From Bryum argenteum (lineage: Eukaryota > Streptophyta > Bryopsida > Bryales > Bryaceae), in assembly GCA_037043015.1 (NCBI GenBank), contig CM073329.1, positions 1,566,648-1,630,647 on the forward strand: a DNA stretch of 64,000 nucleotides, read 5' to 3'. Position 1 is the first letter of the stretch; the number at the start of each line of letters is the position of its first letter. Below the pieces are notes generated by a model. It did no database searches, was not told the origin of the DNA, and saw nothing but the letters and a program-made list of their open reading frames with translations. This document shows, piece by piece, positions 48,085 to 59,600 of the stretch. The position numbers and the translations under genes are program-made.

Positions 48085-51000
48085 GCTTCCTCGTCCTCTC
48101 TTACTTCGCGCTCTCTTGCTGCGTCCTCTCTCATTAGAAAGCTGCCAGATACATCACAGCATCGACATCACACCAGGAAGCAGCGGGCGCTGGCGAAGCA
48201 GCTGAAGTCCAGATCACACCGGATCAGAGGCGACCGTCCAGCGCCCTCCGTGATGCCATCCGAAGGCGGTGACGGCAAACCCTTGCTGCGCCTCGTTCTT
48301 GCTCGATTCAGCTCCAAATTGGCTGTTATTGGTGTCGGAGGAAAGCTAGCGACGAGGAGGTTCTAGAGGTGCAACGAGGGGAGGCAATCGGAGCTTGACG
48401 ATGTCGGCGAGCACGCCGTCGACTTCGTCGTGGTCAGCTTCTTCTCCCTTTCATTTCCCTGCTAGGACGACGATCACTCTCCCGGAACTCTTCCTTTCCT
48501 TTTTGCTTTCTGGGAAAGAAACGTCGGTTTCACACTGAAAACGGGCTCACCAATAATTCTGTTAGTGTCAGTAATTCTTTCCCAGCCAGTAGTACTCTTC
48601 CTTAGCTGCAATTTAATCAGAATCTTCAATTTTGGCACTTTGCAACCGGGCGTGAGTGTCCTGGCACAACCACATTGGCTCAATTTTGGAGGGACCAACC
48701 CCTCCTACATAAATTGGACTTTTGTAGGACTGCAAGAAGGATACATGTCACGTCTAGTAGAAAAAATATGGACTTCACCTTCGTCGTACAAATCGTTTCA
48801 ACGGTATCTTCTATTTTCCAGTGACAATATAATTGTACCACATTCATATTATTTACGATATTTGTGTGTTCTAGGCTAAAAATAGACTGAGAATTAGGAG
48901 ATTCAGCAATGACTTTTGGCATCACCTATGGTAATGGGTAAATGCTTCCTCCTAATGTCGTTTCCAGTGGCGCTTTTCAAGACTTAGAACATGTAGGGAC
49001 CTAATAACGGTGGCCGAGGTTGTAGCAAACAGTGAGAAATCCGACCACAGCTTTGCGTATCACTAGCTAGAGAGCCGGACAAGGAAGCGATTAATTTGCG
49101 TCCAATTCTCCACTATTAAATGCGTCACACGCTTAAAGACAAACAAGAGCTTGTCATCTTGCTTCTAGTGGGAGAGCGAGAACTTAAGGCAAGTGAGGTG
49201 AATTTGATGAGGACGGGAGTTGGTTGGCATGGGACTTGAAAATGAGGTGAGCCCTTGGAGGACATGTGGAGGCGAGAAAATTGAGATGCTCCCTGCAAGT
49301 GCTCTTTGCGGACGTTTTTGCAATTTGCTTAACCGATGCTCGTAGAGAACCAAAACCAATAGGAAAAAATTCAACAGCAATTAGTATAAAAATTTAAACT
49401 CCCTAAAAGATAAAAGAAGTCACTTTTTCTGCTCTCAAAAAGAAAAAGAAAAAGAAAAAAGTGATGAATACCTGCACAACATCATTCTAGGTATGAGTAG
49501 TTGAATGTTGACCTTACAGCGGTGGTAGTTATAATGCTCTGCAGTCTCCTTTTGTGGCAGGTGACTTCAATATCATGTGATGTACTGAACAGAGAGATGC
49601 GGGGGGCACACAGGCTTCTTGCACCTGACAAACAAAGCATCAATGTTGATATCATAGACGTAGTAGATGTGTGGAACAATCAACACCTCCAACCACACAT
49701 TATCATATGGTAAGTGATCAAATGGTAGCTTCCATCATGCATGCTGAAATTCTGGAGGAAGGGGCAAAAGGCAGCCTACTCTTTTATTCTTTGGCTGACA
49801 ACAGTGCTGAAGCCATCTGTTGTGGAGTAAGCTTATTAACATACCAATAAATTGGGGCCCAGGAAATTCTACATGCTCTTTTTTACAAGCTTCTTTGGGT
49901 AGGCAGACCTACTTCATACTGTACCATTGCGAAGTCATCCTTGTCCTTGTCCTGTTTCCTTGTCCTGTTGGGGTCATCGTCCAATCAGTTGTCTCCCATT
50001 GAGTCCAAGGTTCGAATTCAATGATTTGTCCTCTAAATAGTTCTCTATGGATGCAAGGTATAAAATTGTATTTTTGGATGTATCTTGAGGCAAGTATATT
50101 GTATAATATTCTCAGAAATGTCCTTGCTGTTTGTGTGATCGTAAGATTCAAAGTTGGGAAAAAGTTGAAGAAAGAGTTAGAGTGAGAAAGTAGTGTCTTG
50201 GACACCAAAGAAATCATCTTCGACTTGAGGCTCTTGAAATCCTTGTTCAGAAGTTACTTAAGATATGTCTACATACTCTTTGATTTTAGTATTTATTAAA
50301 AATCTTTGATTGCACACGGAGCGTGAAACTCATGGCGATTTTGCATGAGATGGTGAGGTACAATCTATTTAGTGCTCACCCTGTAGACCTAGAGAAACCT
50401 TGAATTTACACATAAGAGTAGGCCAAATTCATAGGCCAATTTTTGACAATAAGAAAGGCATGTAGAAGTTAATAGATTGAAAATTTAGATTATAAAAAGA
50501 AGTCTTTCCGTAGAACAAATGAAGTGGAAACCAAATTGTGGATTAAGGGAATATAACCCCTCAAGAACCACATGATTTTTTCAACTTTTTTTAACATCAT
50601 AACATCTATTGTGAATCAAAACCTAGATTCTTTCAACTAAAAATGTTGCTTGACTTGATTTTAGAATCACACTTTTGTAGAAAATTATCATAAAGTATTG
50701 ATTATTAATCAAAAATTGGTTTGCAATGGTAAAACATGCCTCTATTATGGTTTGCCATTGTCCATTTTTCTCATTGGTTCTCTACCTCCACACTCTCGTT
50801 CATGGTTCCCATCTTTTGTTCTTAGTTCCCCATCCCCAAACTTCCCTCATTGGTTTCCATAATTTGTTCCCGATTCCCATCATTCGTTCCCGGTTTCATC
50901 ATTCATTCCTAGTTCTCATTAGTCATTCCTAGTTACCATTAGTCGTTCCTAGTTCTCATTATTTGTCCCTAGTTCCCATCCTTTGTTCTCAGTTCCTATC

Positions 51001-52014
51001 CCTTATTCTCCGTTCCTAGATCCCCTTCGATGTTTCCTTCATCCCCCTTCACTTTGTTTAGGCTGCCATTTTCATGTTCCATATTCCTTGTCTTTTTGCC
51101 TCCTTGTTATATTCTTACGATCTAAGAAACTCTTAATAACAATCAAATTCCACTTATGGAAACTCTTCAAAATCTTCATAACTCTTCATACCATGTATAC
51201 ATGACCAAATGATGATGACCAAGACCATGACTATGCATTGCCAAGGACGGACACATAGACAAATCGCTCATTGTGTTCTTTTATATATAGAGACAAAGTA
51301 CTGATTATTAATAAAAAATTGGCTTGCAATGGTATAACATGACTCCATGTTTGAAAACCCCAAAACGAAAACTTCACTGCTTTTCATTGAACTCAAATAT
51401 GTCTACATGAATATGTAGTTTTCACGACAAACACCAAACTTGGCGTGGTTCATTTTTTTGGGTGAAAAACAGATCTTAAGTGTAGAAGTTACCACTTTTC
51501 AGAGTTTAACTTATCATCCAAAATGTTGAAATTTGACATGTTTAGTGGTTAAGCGTGAAATTAAAACTACCATAATATCTAGTTAGTATAAACATGCAAA
51601 TACTCAAGAACAAAGCCAAACATCAACACAATGATGAATGAAGACCATGAAAAAGAGGTTAAGATTATCAGACAAGTAGTTCAATTGAGGCTGAAAATTC
51701 AAACATAAGTTCAAGACAAATATAACAATAAAATAAAAAATATATAATCTCAATGTGAAAGGGGTTATAATTAGGACATGAAACCTCATAGAAGTTATTA
51801 TAACGGAGGCAATGCCAAACATGTACCGGTGGCGTAGATTCCAGCCTCGAAGAGAGGGAGATAGGCAAAACCCAAAACCCTAATGTCCTGAGTCAAGGCT
51901 TCGATTGTTGGTTTCGGTGATGGAGCTGCTGCCTCTTGCATGATCGGAGAGTGAATTGAGCTCATGAGGTGTGAGATTCGGTGAGTTTCTTTTCATTGGA
52001 AGGGAAGCCTCACG
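48085..52014. other. Intergenic DNA between divergent genes
   Basis: 48085-48540 is GC-rich and probably the leader and promoter of the START-type gene. 48540-51840 has no supportable gene; it includes a 20-bp tandem array (50810-51017) and diverged repeat pieces near 50711 and 51317. 51840-52014 is the likely leader of the plus-strand gene at 52015. Confidence 0.6.
50810..51017 (+). repeat. 20-bp degenerate tandem repeat
   Basis: About ten copies of a 20-base unit resembling cattagtcgttcctagttct. The central copies (50897-50996) keep exact 20-base spacing; outer copies drift and include a 19-base unit. Confidence 0.85.
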
Positions 52015-53275
52015 ATGGCAGCCTCGCGGGTGCAATGTCTTCGTAGGATTTTGGTGCAGCCCCATTCGGGAGCCATTTCGAGATTGTTGAGCACGGCGGG
52101 GGCAGAACCAACTGGATCGTCTGATGTAGGGAAAGAAAGTAAAATTGTTGGCAAGGAACTGGCCATGATGAGACGCGATTACGAGAAGAGAATCTCAGAG
52201 TTGCGGAAAAAGTTTGCTGCCGACGAGGAGAGGAAGCGGAAGGAGAAGCGACAGGTGGAGCTGATTACGCGTGAGAGGATCGTCGTGGAGAAGGAGAAGC
52301 GTTTGGTGCTTAAGAAAGAGAAGTCACAGATTCGCGCTGTCGAAGTCGCCGAAGAGATGCAATCTCTCCGTGCTAAACTCGTGAGTGCTCCTATCACACT
52401 AGATTACTGAATCTAATCAATGTGAGCGCCGCTCTGCTTGATAATACATATTTTAGTGTATCTGGTAACATTTGAAGTAAATCAAGTATTTGAGTTTTAG
52501 GTTATGCTCTGTAAGTTCCTTGCCTAACATACGCAGCAAGATTCAAAGACAAGAGATTCAAATTTTTGTATAACGGACACAGACGACTTTACCTAGGGGC
52601 AAAATTAGTGTGATTGGCCATGTTTTTAATATTGAACTCAAGATGTCGTGCGTGAAGACGGGGTTCTTGTTGCAAGAGTGTTTTACTAGCTCTCAAGGGT
52701 CTAATGAGTGGCGGTCTCTTTAGCAATAGTTGAAGTTGCGGCACAAATTTTGACGCGTACTTCAAATTTCATCGTGCCCGATACTGGAAACCAAATTAAC
52801 CTTGATTCATTCCGATGTTTAGTTGCGCTTTCCATCATGGTTGCCTGTTTTTCGATTCTGGTTGTGCAGAAACTGTTACTGTTTGATAACGTTTCTGAGG
52901 ACGGAATCAAATAGTGTTATCTGTTTTTTCAGTGTGAAACTGTTCATGGCTATGCACACTACTCTCTGGCTCTTATTGACAGAAGCTGCTCTCATATTAT
53001 TTAACACCTCTAGTTTCTGGTTTCAGGAAGAAGAGAGGAAAGCGAGGGCAGCGAGACGGCAGTTCAGAGAGAAGAGATTTCTTCGTATGATCGCGAAAGA
53101 AAAAGAAGGAGTTCGACAGCAGAGCTCCATGTGGATTGAAGAGAAAGACCTAGAGCGTCGCATATTAGATGCTCTAGTTGATCCATTTTACCTGTCTGGT
53201 TCTTATGCCTTGCCAGATAGAGATGGTCCCATGTCAATGGGCGGTGATGGTGATAGTGATGAAGACGACGAGTAG
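52015..53275 (+). CDS. Small, probably mitochondrial, charged helical protein
   Basis: Two exons, 52015-52380 and 53027-53275, join in phase 0 (donor gtgagt, acceptor tttcag) to give 204 residues. The first 30 residues are basic and lack acids (MAASRVQCLRRILVQ and then SRLLSTAG), like a mitochondrial presequence with a plausible cleavage near Leu24/Leu25. Residues 50-160 are a highly charged Lys, Arg and Glu helix, probably a coiled coil. The protein ends in an acidic tail (GDGDSDEDDE). I do not recognise a named family. A plant-specific mitochondrial structural protein, perhaps ribosome-associated, would fit the size and charge, but that is a guess. Its coding status is well supported by the matching frame across the intron. 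Confidence 0.75.
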
Positions 53276-54262
53276 TGGCGTATATCAATATCCACACCTC
53301 TCGTGGAGTTTTGTATCCATAGACTGAAAGGTCCTAGTGTACCTCAAGCCAGCTTATGACCTTACATGACGGACCTCAGAGACGATGCAACGTTGAGAAT
53401 GTGCCAGAACCTAATTAGTTAGATTGATCAGTTAGCATGTATGCCTTCGATCTGACGCAGAAAGAAGATGATGGTGAACATGTAATTTTTTTGCATGAAA
53501 TTGTCAAAGCGGGTTCATGCGGCAATGAAACGTGCGTCGCTCTATATCATGATTCAACGTGCAAGACTTAGATCGAGATCGTTGATTCTGGAGAGGTTTC
53601 AACGCGGAAGACTTAAATTGAGATCATTGCTTGTGTGTACAATCTATTTCCAAACAAGAATTGTATCGTACTTGATTGTTGGAACATATGTCTCGTGTCC
53701 ATCAATTTTAGGGTTTTGATTTGGACCGGGGATATCTTCATCACGTGGTTGGGCTCTTTTTTTACGCAGACTTGAGACGAACTGAAGTGTTGGCAACCGA
53801 GGTGGGACTTCTCTTCCCGGTTTAGGCAAAGTGATGTTCGTGGGTGGTTTTTCGAATTGCATTGGCACTCATATTATCGCTGAAGAGAACAGCTTCCCTC
53901 TCTTTTAGCTACGTCAGAATTTGTCGTTTCGATGCCATACCGGTCACAATTGCAGTGTCTGATTGTATCCCCGTCGCCGTTGGGAAAGGCTCAACTTCGC
54001 AACTTTATCAACCGCGGACTTCTCATACGAGCTCTTGATCTGAACCAATGTATCTACAGCTGAGCTTCAGAATGAGGTCTGAGTGGAATACTTGTAGACC
54101 AGCCGGTTGTGCTTCTTGATATGTTACAAGCACCCGGCGCAAAATCAGGGTTCGGACAGGAGGCATACAAGTGGCAATTCGGAGTATCACAAGCGTGGAT
54201 ATCTGTTCGTAGTTGCGGAGTGGAGCGAAATTTAAGCAGTTCGACAGGTGGATAACAAAGAG
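53276..54262. other. Intergenic spacer
   Basis: The 3' flank of the small mitochondrial-type gene and the upstream region of the F-box gene. A 32-base block is imperfectly duplicated at 53553-53584 and 53599-53630. No other feature is recognised; small ORFs here have no conserved product. Confidence 0.55.
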
Positions 54263-55387
54263 ATGGCGGATTTTGATAGTAGCTTGTGGAGCTCACTGCC
54301 GCCCGACATATGGGTGAAAGTGCTTGCCTGTTTGCCCGAGAGGGCTCTGTGCAGATTTCGCTCTGTCTGCAAAAAGTGGCGCTCGTTGCCTGCCAATTCC
54401 AGTTTCCGTGACCTTCGTGCTGGAATGCACCCAAAAGAATCCACCATTCTGGTCGCGAATGGCAACAAGGCGGTTGCGATCTACGACAGAGCTGAAAGCA
54501 GTTGGTCGGTGATTGATGTCTCGGTACTTCGGACTGCCTTCTCCTTAATTGGCGTGAAGAATTTCAAGATTGAAGCTGCACAGGGGAGCCTGCTGGCTGC
54601 GTGGTCAGCGTCCAAGAATGAGAAAATGAAGGCTGTCGTAATTTGCAACCCTATTGCAAAGACGTGGCGCCATCTGCCCCCCATGGTCATCCACATGGTG
54701 ATTCGCACGGTTGTGCACATGGAGGTGGACAGCAAAACGAGCGCGCTCCGAATTTTCGTGCTTGGGTTCGAGAGCCACACCGCCACCGAGCCCCTGTTCC
54801 AGATTTACGACTCGTTGCTGGATTGTTGGCGCCTCTGTAGTTACCCTCCTGGTATATTTCAGTCCAGTCGTCCTCTTTCTGGTCTGCTCTACAACGGGAC
54901 CTTTCATGCTCTATTTTATGACATTGTGGCGCAGAACCATCTCCTCATGGCGTACACGATGGCTGAGGATGTGTGGACCGATGTCCGTGTTCACTTCCCC
55001 AGGTTCTTCGTCACTGGTCATCTATTAGTGGCGAACTCACGACTGTATCTAGTAACTCCTTGCAAAGAAGCCGGTGGACAACCTGCTCGATATGTGTTGA
55101 ACCTTGATATTGCCGAGATTCGCGTACCGTCCAACGAATGTGTTCGGGTCGGGAAGCTGCCGATGTTGGTGTTCAATCTCTTGTTTGGAAGCTCTCATAG
55201 AGTGTCCTTAGATTCTTGGGTATCCATGGTACTTGACCAGTCGATCTGCTTCGTCTCATATCTCGGTCACGGTGTGGTGCACGACGACGTCGTAGATCAG
55301 TGGTTACCTTTGACGCCCTGTAGCATCAGTAAAGGCGGCCACTTGTTCGGTTCTTCGTTTGTGGTAGACGTTTGCATGCCTGTGTAA
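54263..55387 (+). CDS. F-box protein, kelch-like C-terminal region
   Basis: An intronless gene of 374 codons. An F-box lies at residues 9-47 (SSLPPDIWVKVLACLPERALCRFRSVCKKWRSL in outline, with the usual LP, VL, LP and CKxWR landmarks). F-box proteins bind SKP1 and carry substrates to the SCF ubiquitin ligase. The remaining 320 residues have spaced W and G/Y positions of an F-box-associated or degenerate kelch propeller (for example NPIAKTWRHLPPM), but full kelch blades are not clear by eye. The ATG at 54263 is used; an upstream in-frame GTG at 54248 is not a credible plant start. The substrate is unknown. An upstream untranslated exon cannot be excluded. Confidence 0.88.
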   Translation: MADFDSSLWSSLPPDIWVKVLACLPERALCRFRSVCKKWRSLPANSSFRDLRAGMHPKESTILVANGNKAVAIYDRAESSWSVIDVSVLRTAFSLIGVKNFKIEAAQGSLLAAWSASKNEKMKAVVICNPIAKTWRHLPPMVIHMVIRTVVHMEVDSKTSALRIFVLGFESHTATEPLFQIYDSLLDCWRLCSYPPGIFQSSRPLSGLLYNGTFHALFYDIVAQNHLLMAYTMAEDVWTDVRVHFPRFFVTGHLLVANSRLYLVTPCKEAGGQPARYVLNLDIAEIRVPSNECVRVGKLPMLVFNLLFGSSHRVSLDSWVSMVLDQSICFVSYLGHGVVHDDVVDQWLPLTPCSISKGGHLFGSSFVVDVCMPV

Positions 55388-56635
55388 CTACCTCGGCAAA
55401 GCAACACCCTTGTATACTGCATATTTAATGTATATCAGAGAACTCTGTTCAGTGATTGCTCTTACTTAGTTTCAAAGTTCAAGTTATTTGGTGTCACAAA
55501 CAATTTGTTTACTGGATCTTTAAGGAAGCACACCCATCAGCAGTGTGCAGTTACATCGTGCTTTTCACGTGAACCGATACTGCACAAGAAGACAGCATGG
55601 CTTCAACTTCGGCTATTTGCATTGCAAGTAGAACAGTGAGTTCACACGACCTGATTAATAGCAGTTTATTTCAGGGCTTGGAAGGCATGTTTATGACAAC
55701 GATTTTGAGTTGGTCATGGAGCTTACAGGTTCTTTGCCCCCAAAATATGAAACTGTAGCTGGACTACTGAGGTCTTGGTTTGGCATTGGCCAAAGGCAGC
55801 CCTCGTATGATGCTTGGGAGCAATGCCTTGCTCCTTGAATAGATGCGGTACGTCAATGTGACGTATCATAGCTCCACGAGGTCTCATGCTGACCGTGTTG
55901 GTTTTGAAGCATTAGTTCCAAGTGTACTTGCTAGTGAAAGAAGGGTTCATTGAAGATACTCTGAGCGTAAGTTGAAGACTGTGTTGCGCTGTGGAAATAG
56001 AGTGTTCCGTTTGAAGCACGCAGAGTTTGAACGGCGAGCTGGCTTGCCAACGGGCAGGTGAGCTTTCGTAAAAGTGTGTATCTTATGCTCTCTCTGTTTT
56101 CCCCCGTAATAGTTGCACCTCTTCACGCGGTTCCTGCCTTTCACCTGAAGGGGCTTTAGGTTTTACAGATGACTGCGATGAATTGCAGATGGAGCTCCAA
56201 GTCTTAACCCGGAGCCTCATTGCGAGCCTGTGACTTGTATAACCTCGTATCTAACAAGCTCGCCAGTTATTTGAAATTTTTGCACTTGAATGTCGTGTCT
56301 GACGATCGTATATAAAGCAGGGGCAATGTGGCTGATTTCGCAAGGATGCTGAGATTTGGTGGCGATGCATTTGGAAATTGGAGTCATTCTTAGCAAGGTA
56401 GTCCCATGTGTTTTGCCGCTACCTTGCTGAGAGAAGCCATTGTGAGAGCAGCAGTGGTTCAGCATCAAAGCATTTCTTGGGAAGCGTAAAGCTGCAATCA
56501 TCCTTCGTGCATGCAGAGTGACGGAACAGCATACGTGAATGGGCGCTTGTTTTGAAGCTTCTTTTCAACACGAGGTTTGTTTTCGGCCAGGAAGCATGTG
56601 AGCCATGCTCCTCTAGCTTTAAAAAGACCTAAGAC
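55388..56635. other. Intergenic spacer, no gene seen
   Basis: The 3' flank of the F-box gene, then the probable upstream region of the ciliary-type gene. ORFs are short and lack similarity to any family I know. Confidence 0.5.
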
Positions 56636-59600
56636 ATGATGGAAAGCATGTCAGAAACGTCCCTAAGTAGTCTAAATATTGCGATTGGGGATTATCACTC
56701 GAAGGACGCTCAAACGAGCAGCAGCATGTATGCGAGCTGTACACACCAGGTGCGAACTCGAAATCACTAACAACCGTGAGAGACCATGTTGATCCTCATG
56801 TTTTATAGCAGTTTTGACTTACGTCATTTGCTTGTTCAATTCATGCACTGATTCTTCTGATCTATATTATCACGTATGGAATATGAGCTTTCGGTCCTTC
56901 CGGGCTTGAGGTTGTGGTTACGCAGGGCCCATTGTGTCGATTATGGGTTTGGTATGCAGACATCAGTTTGAGCTTCATTATATATTTATTGCTCTTAAAT
57001 AAGTTCACTCTGCTGTGAAGGAGTTGTGTGGCGGTACTGAATGTGCACTTACGAGTTATCTCCTTCGTTTAAGAATGCTGAGTATTGCTGTGCAGAAATG
57101 GTGCAAGTACGAGAATTCCTCAAAACAGCATCATAGTAACAAAGGTAAGCGCCGATTCCAACTTGTATGCATGATTCTAAGCAAATGCGTGAATGATCAT
57201 ACTTTAGGTCGACTACCGAGGTGTTTATCTCTTTGTAGCTTTAACGAGTTTCACTAGCACAAGGTCTGTCATGGATCTGACCGGACTAAGTCAAGTAATG
57301 CTCAGTAGACTAGACTGCGAGTGTTGAAAATTTGCAATGTTCAACGTTGTTAAGCGGATGTGGTGATTCGCCAGAAAATGAAGGCAGTCGGAAGACCTTG
57401 CTGGACATCACTGTGGAGATCGAGGAAGGATGCTGTGGGCATATTCAGATGAAGGAAGGCGATTCAGCTGAGGGAGTGGCAAAAACATTCTGCGACACTT
57501 ATTCTCTTCCTGAAGATCTCATCGGCCCACTGACGGAGCATATTCTTAACAATATCATCAATATCAGGTGTGTGTTTTCTTCTCGTTCTTTCCTGTACAA
57601 GCTCTCTCCCACCGCAGTATCCTCTTTTGCAACCCTCATTCTTATCGCATGGACAGCAAGAGAGACAAGAATATTGTCTTCTGCACTTCGGATGAGCGGG
57701 AGGCTTATGAAGCGAGGATTGGCCAAAAGACTCCATCGAGCTATCCTGACGAGAACGAAACAGGTCACGAAAAGAAGTCATCAGGAGAATGTGGAGGCCA
57801 CTGTGAGAATTCATGTCACAGCATGCCTTGTGGGCGGGAAAATGTGTTGACACCGAGGACGATAATGAAGTCTACGAGCATGCTTGCCCAACGAACTTCA
57901 TGTTCCACTTATAGAAACGTATCCACTTCTACGGCCGGATGTCCCACTTTCAATACAAGCAGATGTCCCACGCATTCAAGCAGATCTAAAGCATTAAGGA
58001 TCGAATGCATGAAACGCAGAAAACGTCGTTCATCTGAAGTTGCGGTATCATTCTACTGCTTCACTAAGCTCAACAGTGCCTAAATTTGTCTGACTGCATT
58101 AAGGAATGTCCTACTTGATTGGAGAGGTACATGATTGGATTGTTGCTTGACAACAGAAGGCCGGTTGCTTGCGACTTTACTGTGACTTCTTAGATCGGAA
58201 AGCGAATTTTCGCGAAATGCACCGACAGAACATGAGGAGATACATCGACAAAATTGATAGGACGAGGATCAGAAGTCCTAAGGTATTTGCAGAAAGCCAG
58301 AATCAACGCCTTTCATGAATGTATGATCTGATTCTAGTTGCGAATATGGATATTGATAAGCTTTATGCTAATTAGTGGATTTATGGTGAGAATCGTCGGA
58401 CATGCTTTGTGCATATCGATTTACAGTCTTCCTTGTGATAAAAATCTGCATATTGTTGATTTTTTTGGCTTGGAACAAAACCCCATAAGAGGCTTATACT
58501 TGTATTCTTCAGGTATCGTGGAGGATGCACAGAAAGCGGTCGGAGATTGCGAGAAGGTTTAGAAATTATGGTGAATTATTGTACACAGAGGGACTGCTTA
58601 TGAAGGAGAAGCTTCTGAAGCAAATTGAGTTAAAAATGAAAGATGATGCAGAGAGGGAGATGATAGGCTTCACTGGAAAGCCTCGGATAAGGTACCAACT
58701 TCACTGCCAGGGTTCTCATCCAATTCTGAGTGTCGATAATTCTGTGATATCTCATGACCATTACTGCCTTGGTAGAATATGTGACCTAATGAACTGCGAC
58801 CACCCTGTCGACTTTGTCTTGCTGTGAGTTCATGAGTGTCATTTGTCATATATATGGCGCAGGAAATGGATGATTGAGTGTTGTTTTCATGGTAAGTGGC
58901 GTATTGATTTCGTTTGTGAAAGTCTGAAGTTGCTGATTTTGAAGTTGTGCATATGAAGCGAGCGATCAAAGCATTTGCACCGGAAAGGAGATGTCTGGAC
59001 CAACCTTTTCTCTGAGAAATTCAGCTGTGAACAGATTCGGGCTGAGGTAAGCATGTCTGTACATTTTAGCAGGGGATCTCCCAAGTCATGCTAATGCTGT
59101 AAGAGTGCAAAGAGTTTAGAAATATACGATGCGGTAGATCTGGGAAAGTGCCCATGTCCTGAATTATCGCCATGACGGTTCATGGAATTACGTATGCCAC
59201 ATAACATATGCCTACAGCCGTTGCATTAGTCAGCTTTTCTGTAGAATGATGTAGAACAGACAGTCACAAGGTCTCAAAATGGTTCGAGCATAGGGTGTGA
59301 GTTTCATGATCGATTATTTTTGGCAGGTGATGGCAGACCAAATGGCGGAGTGCACGTTCATGCCAAAGATCAATCCCACTCCGGGCCCAGCAACAAATGG
59401 TTCCGTTTCACGGTTCGAGCAGCTCTTCTATGATTGTGAGAGTCGCGCTCGACGCCAGCGAATGTATGCGGACTGGTACCCCGAAGGGTAAGTCACCGAA
59501 GATTGATCCATTCTCTACAATTAAAAGTGCTTTTTCCATTTTTGAATGTTCCAGTGACTGGGTATCTTCTTGAGTATTGTGTCGACCAGTTTGCAGGTTG

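Noticed and set aside
49976..50030. A ggttcgaatt-like B-box suggesting a tRNA gene
   Set aside because: No acceptor stem, A-box or cloverleaf could be built around it.
54248..54262. An upstream in-frame GTG as start of the F-box protein
   Set aside because: Nuclear plant genes start at ATG. The ATG at 54263 directly precedes the F-box with normal spacing.
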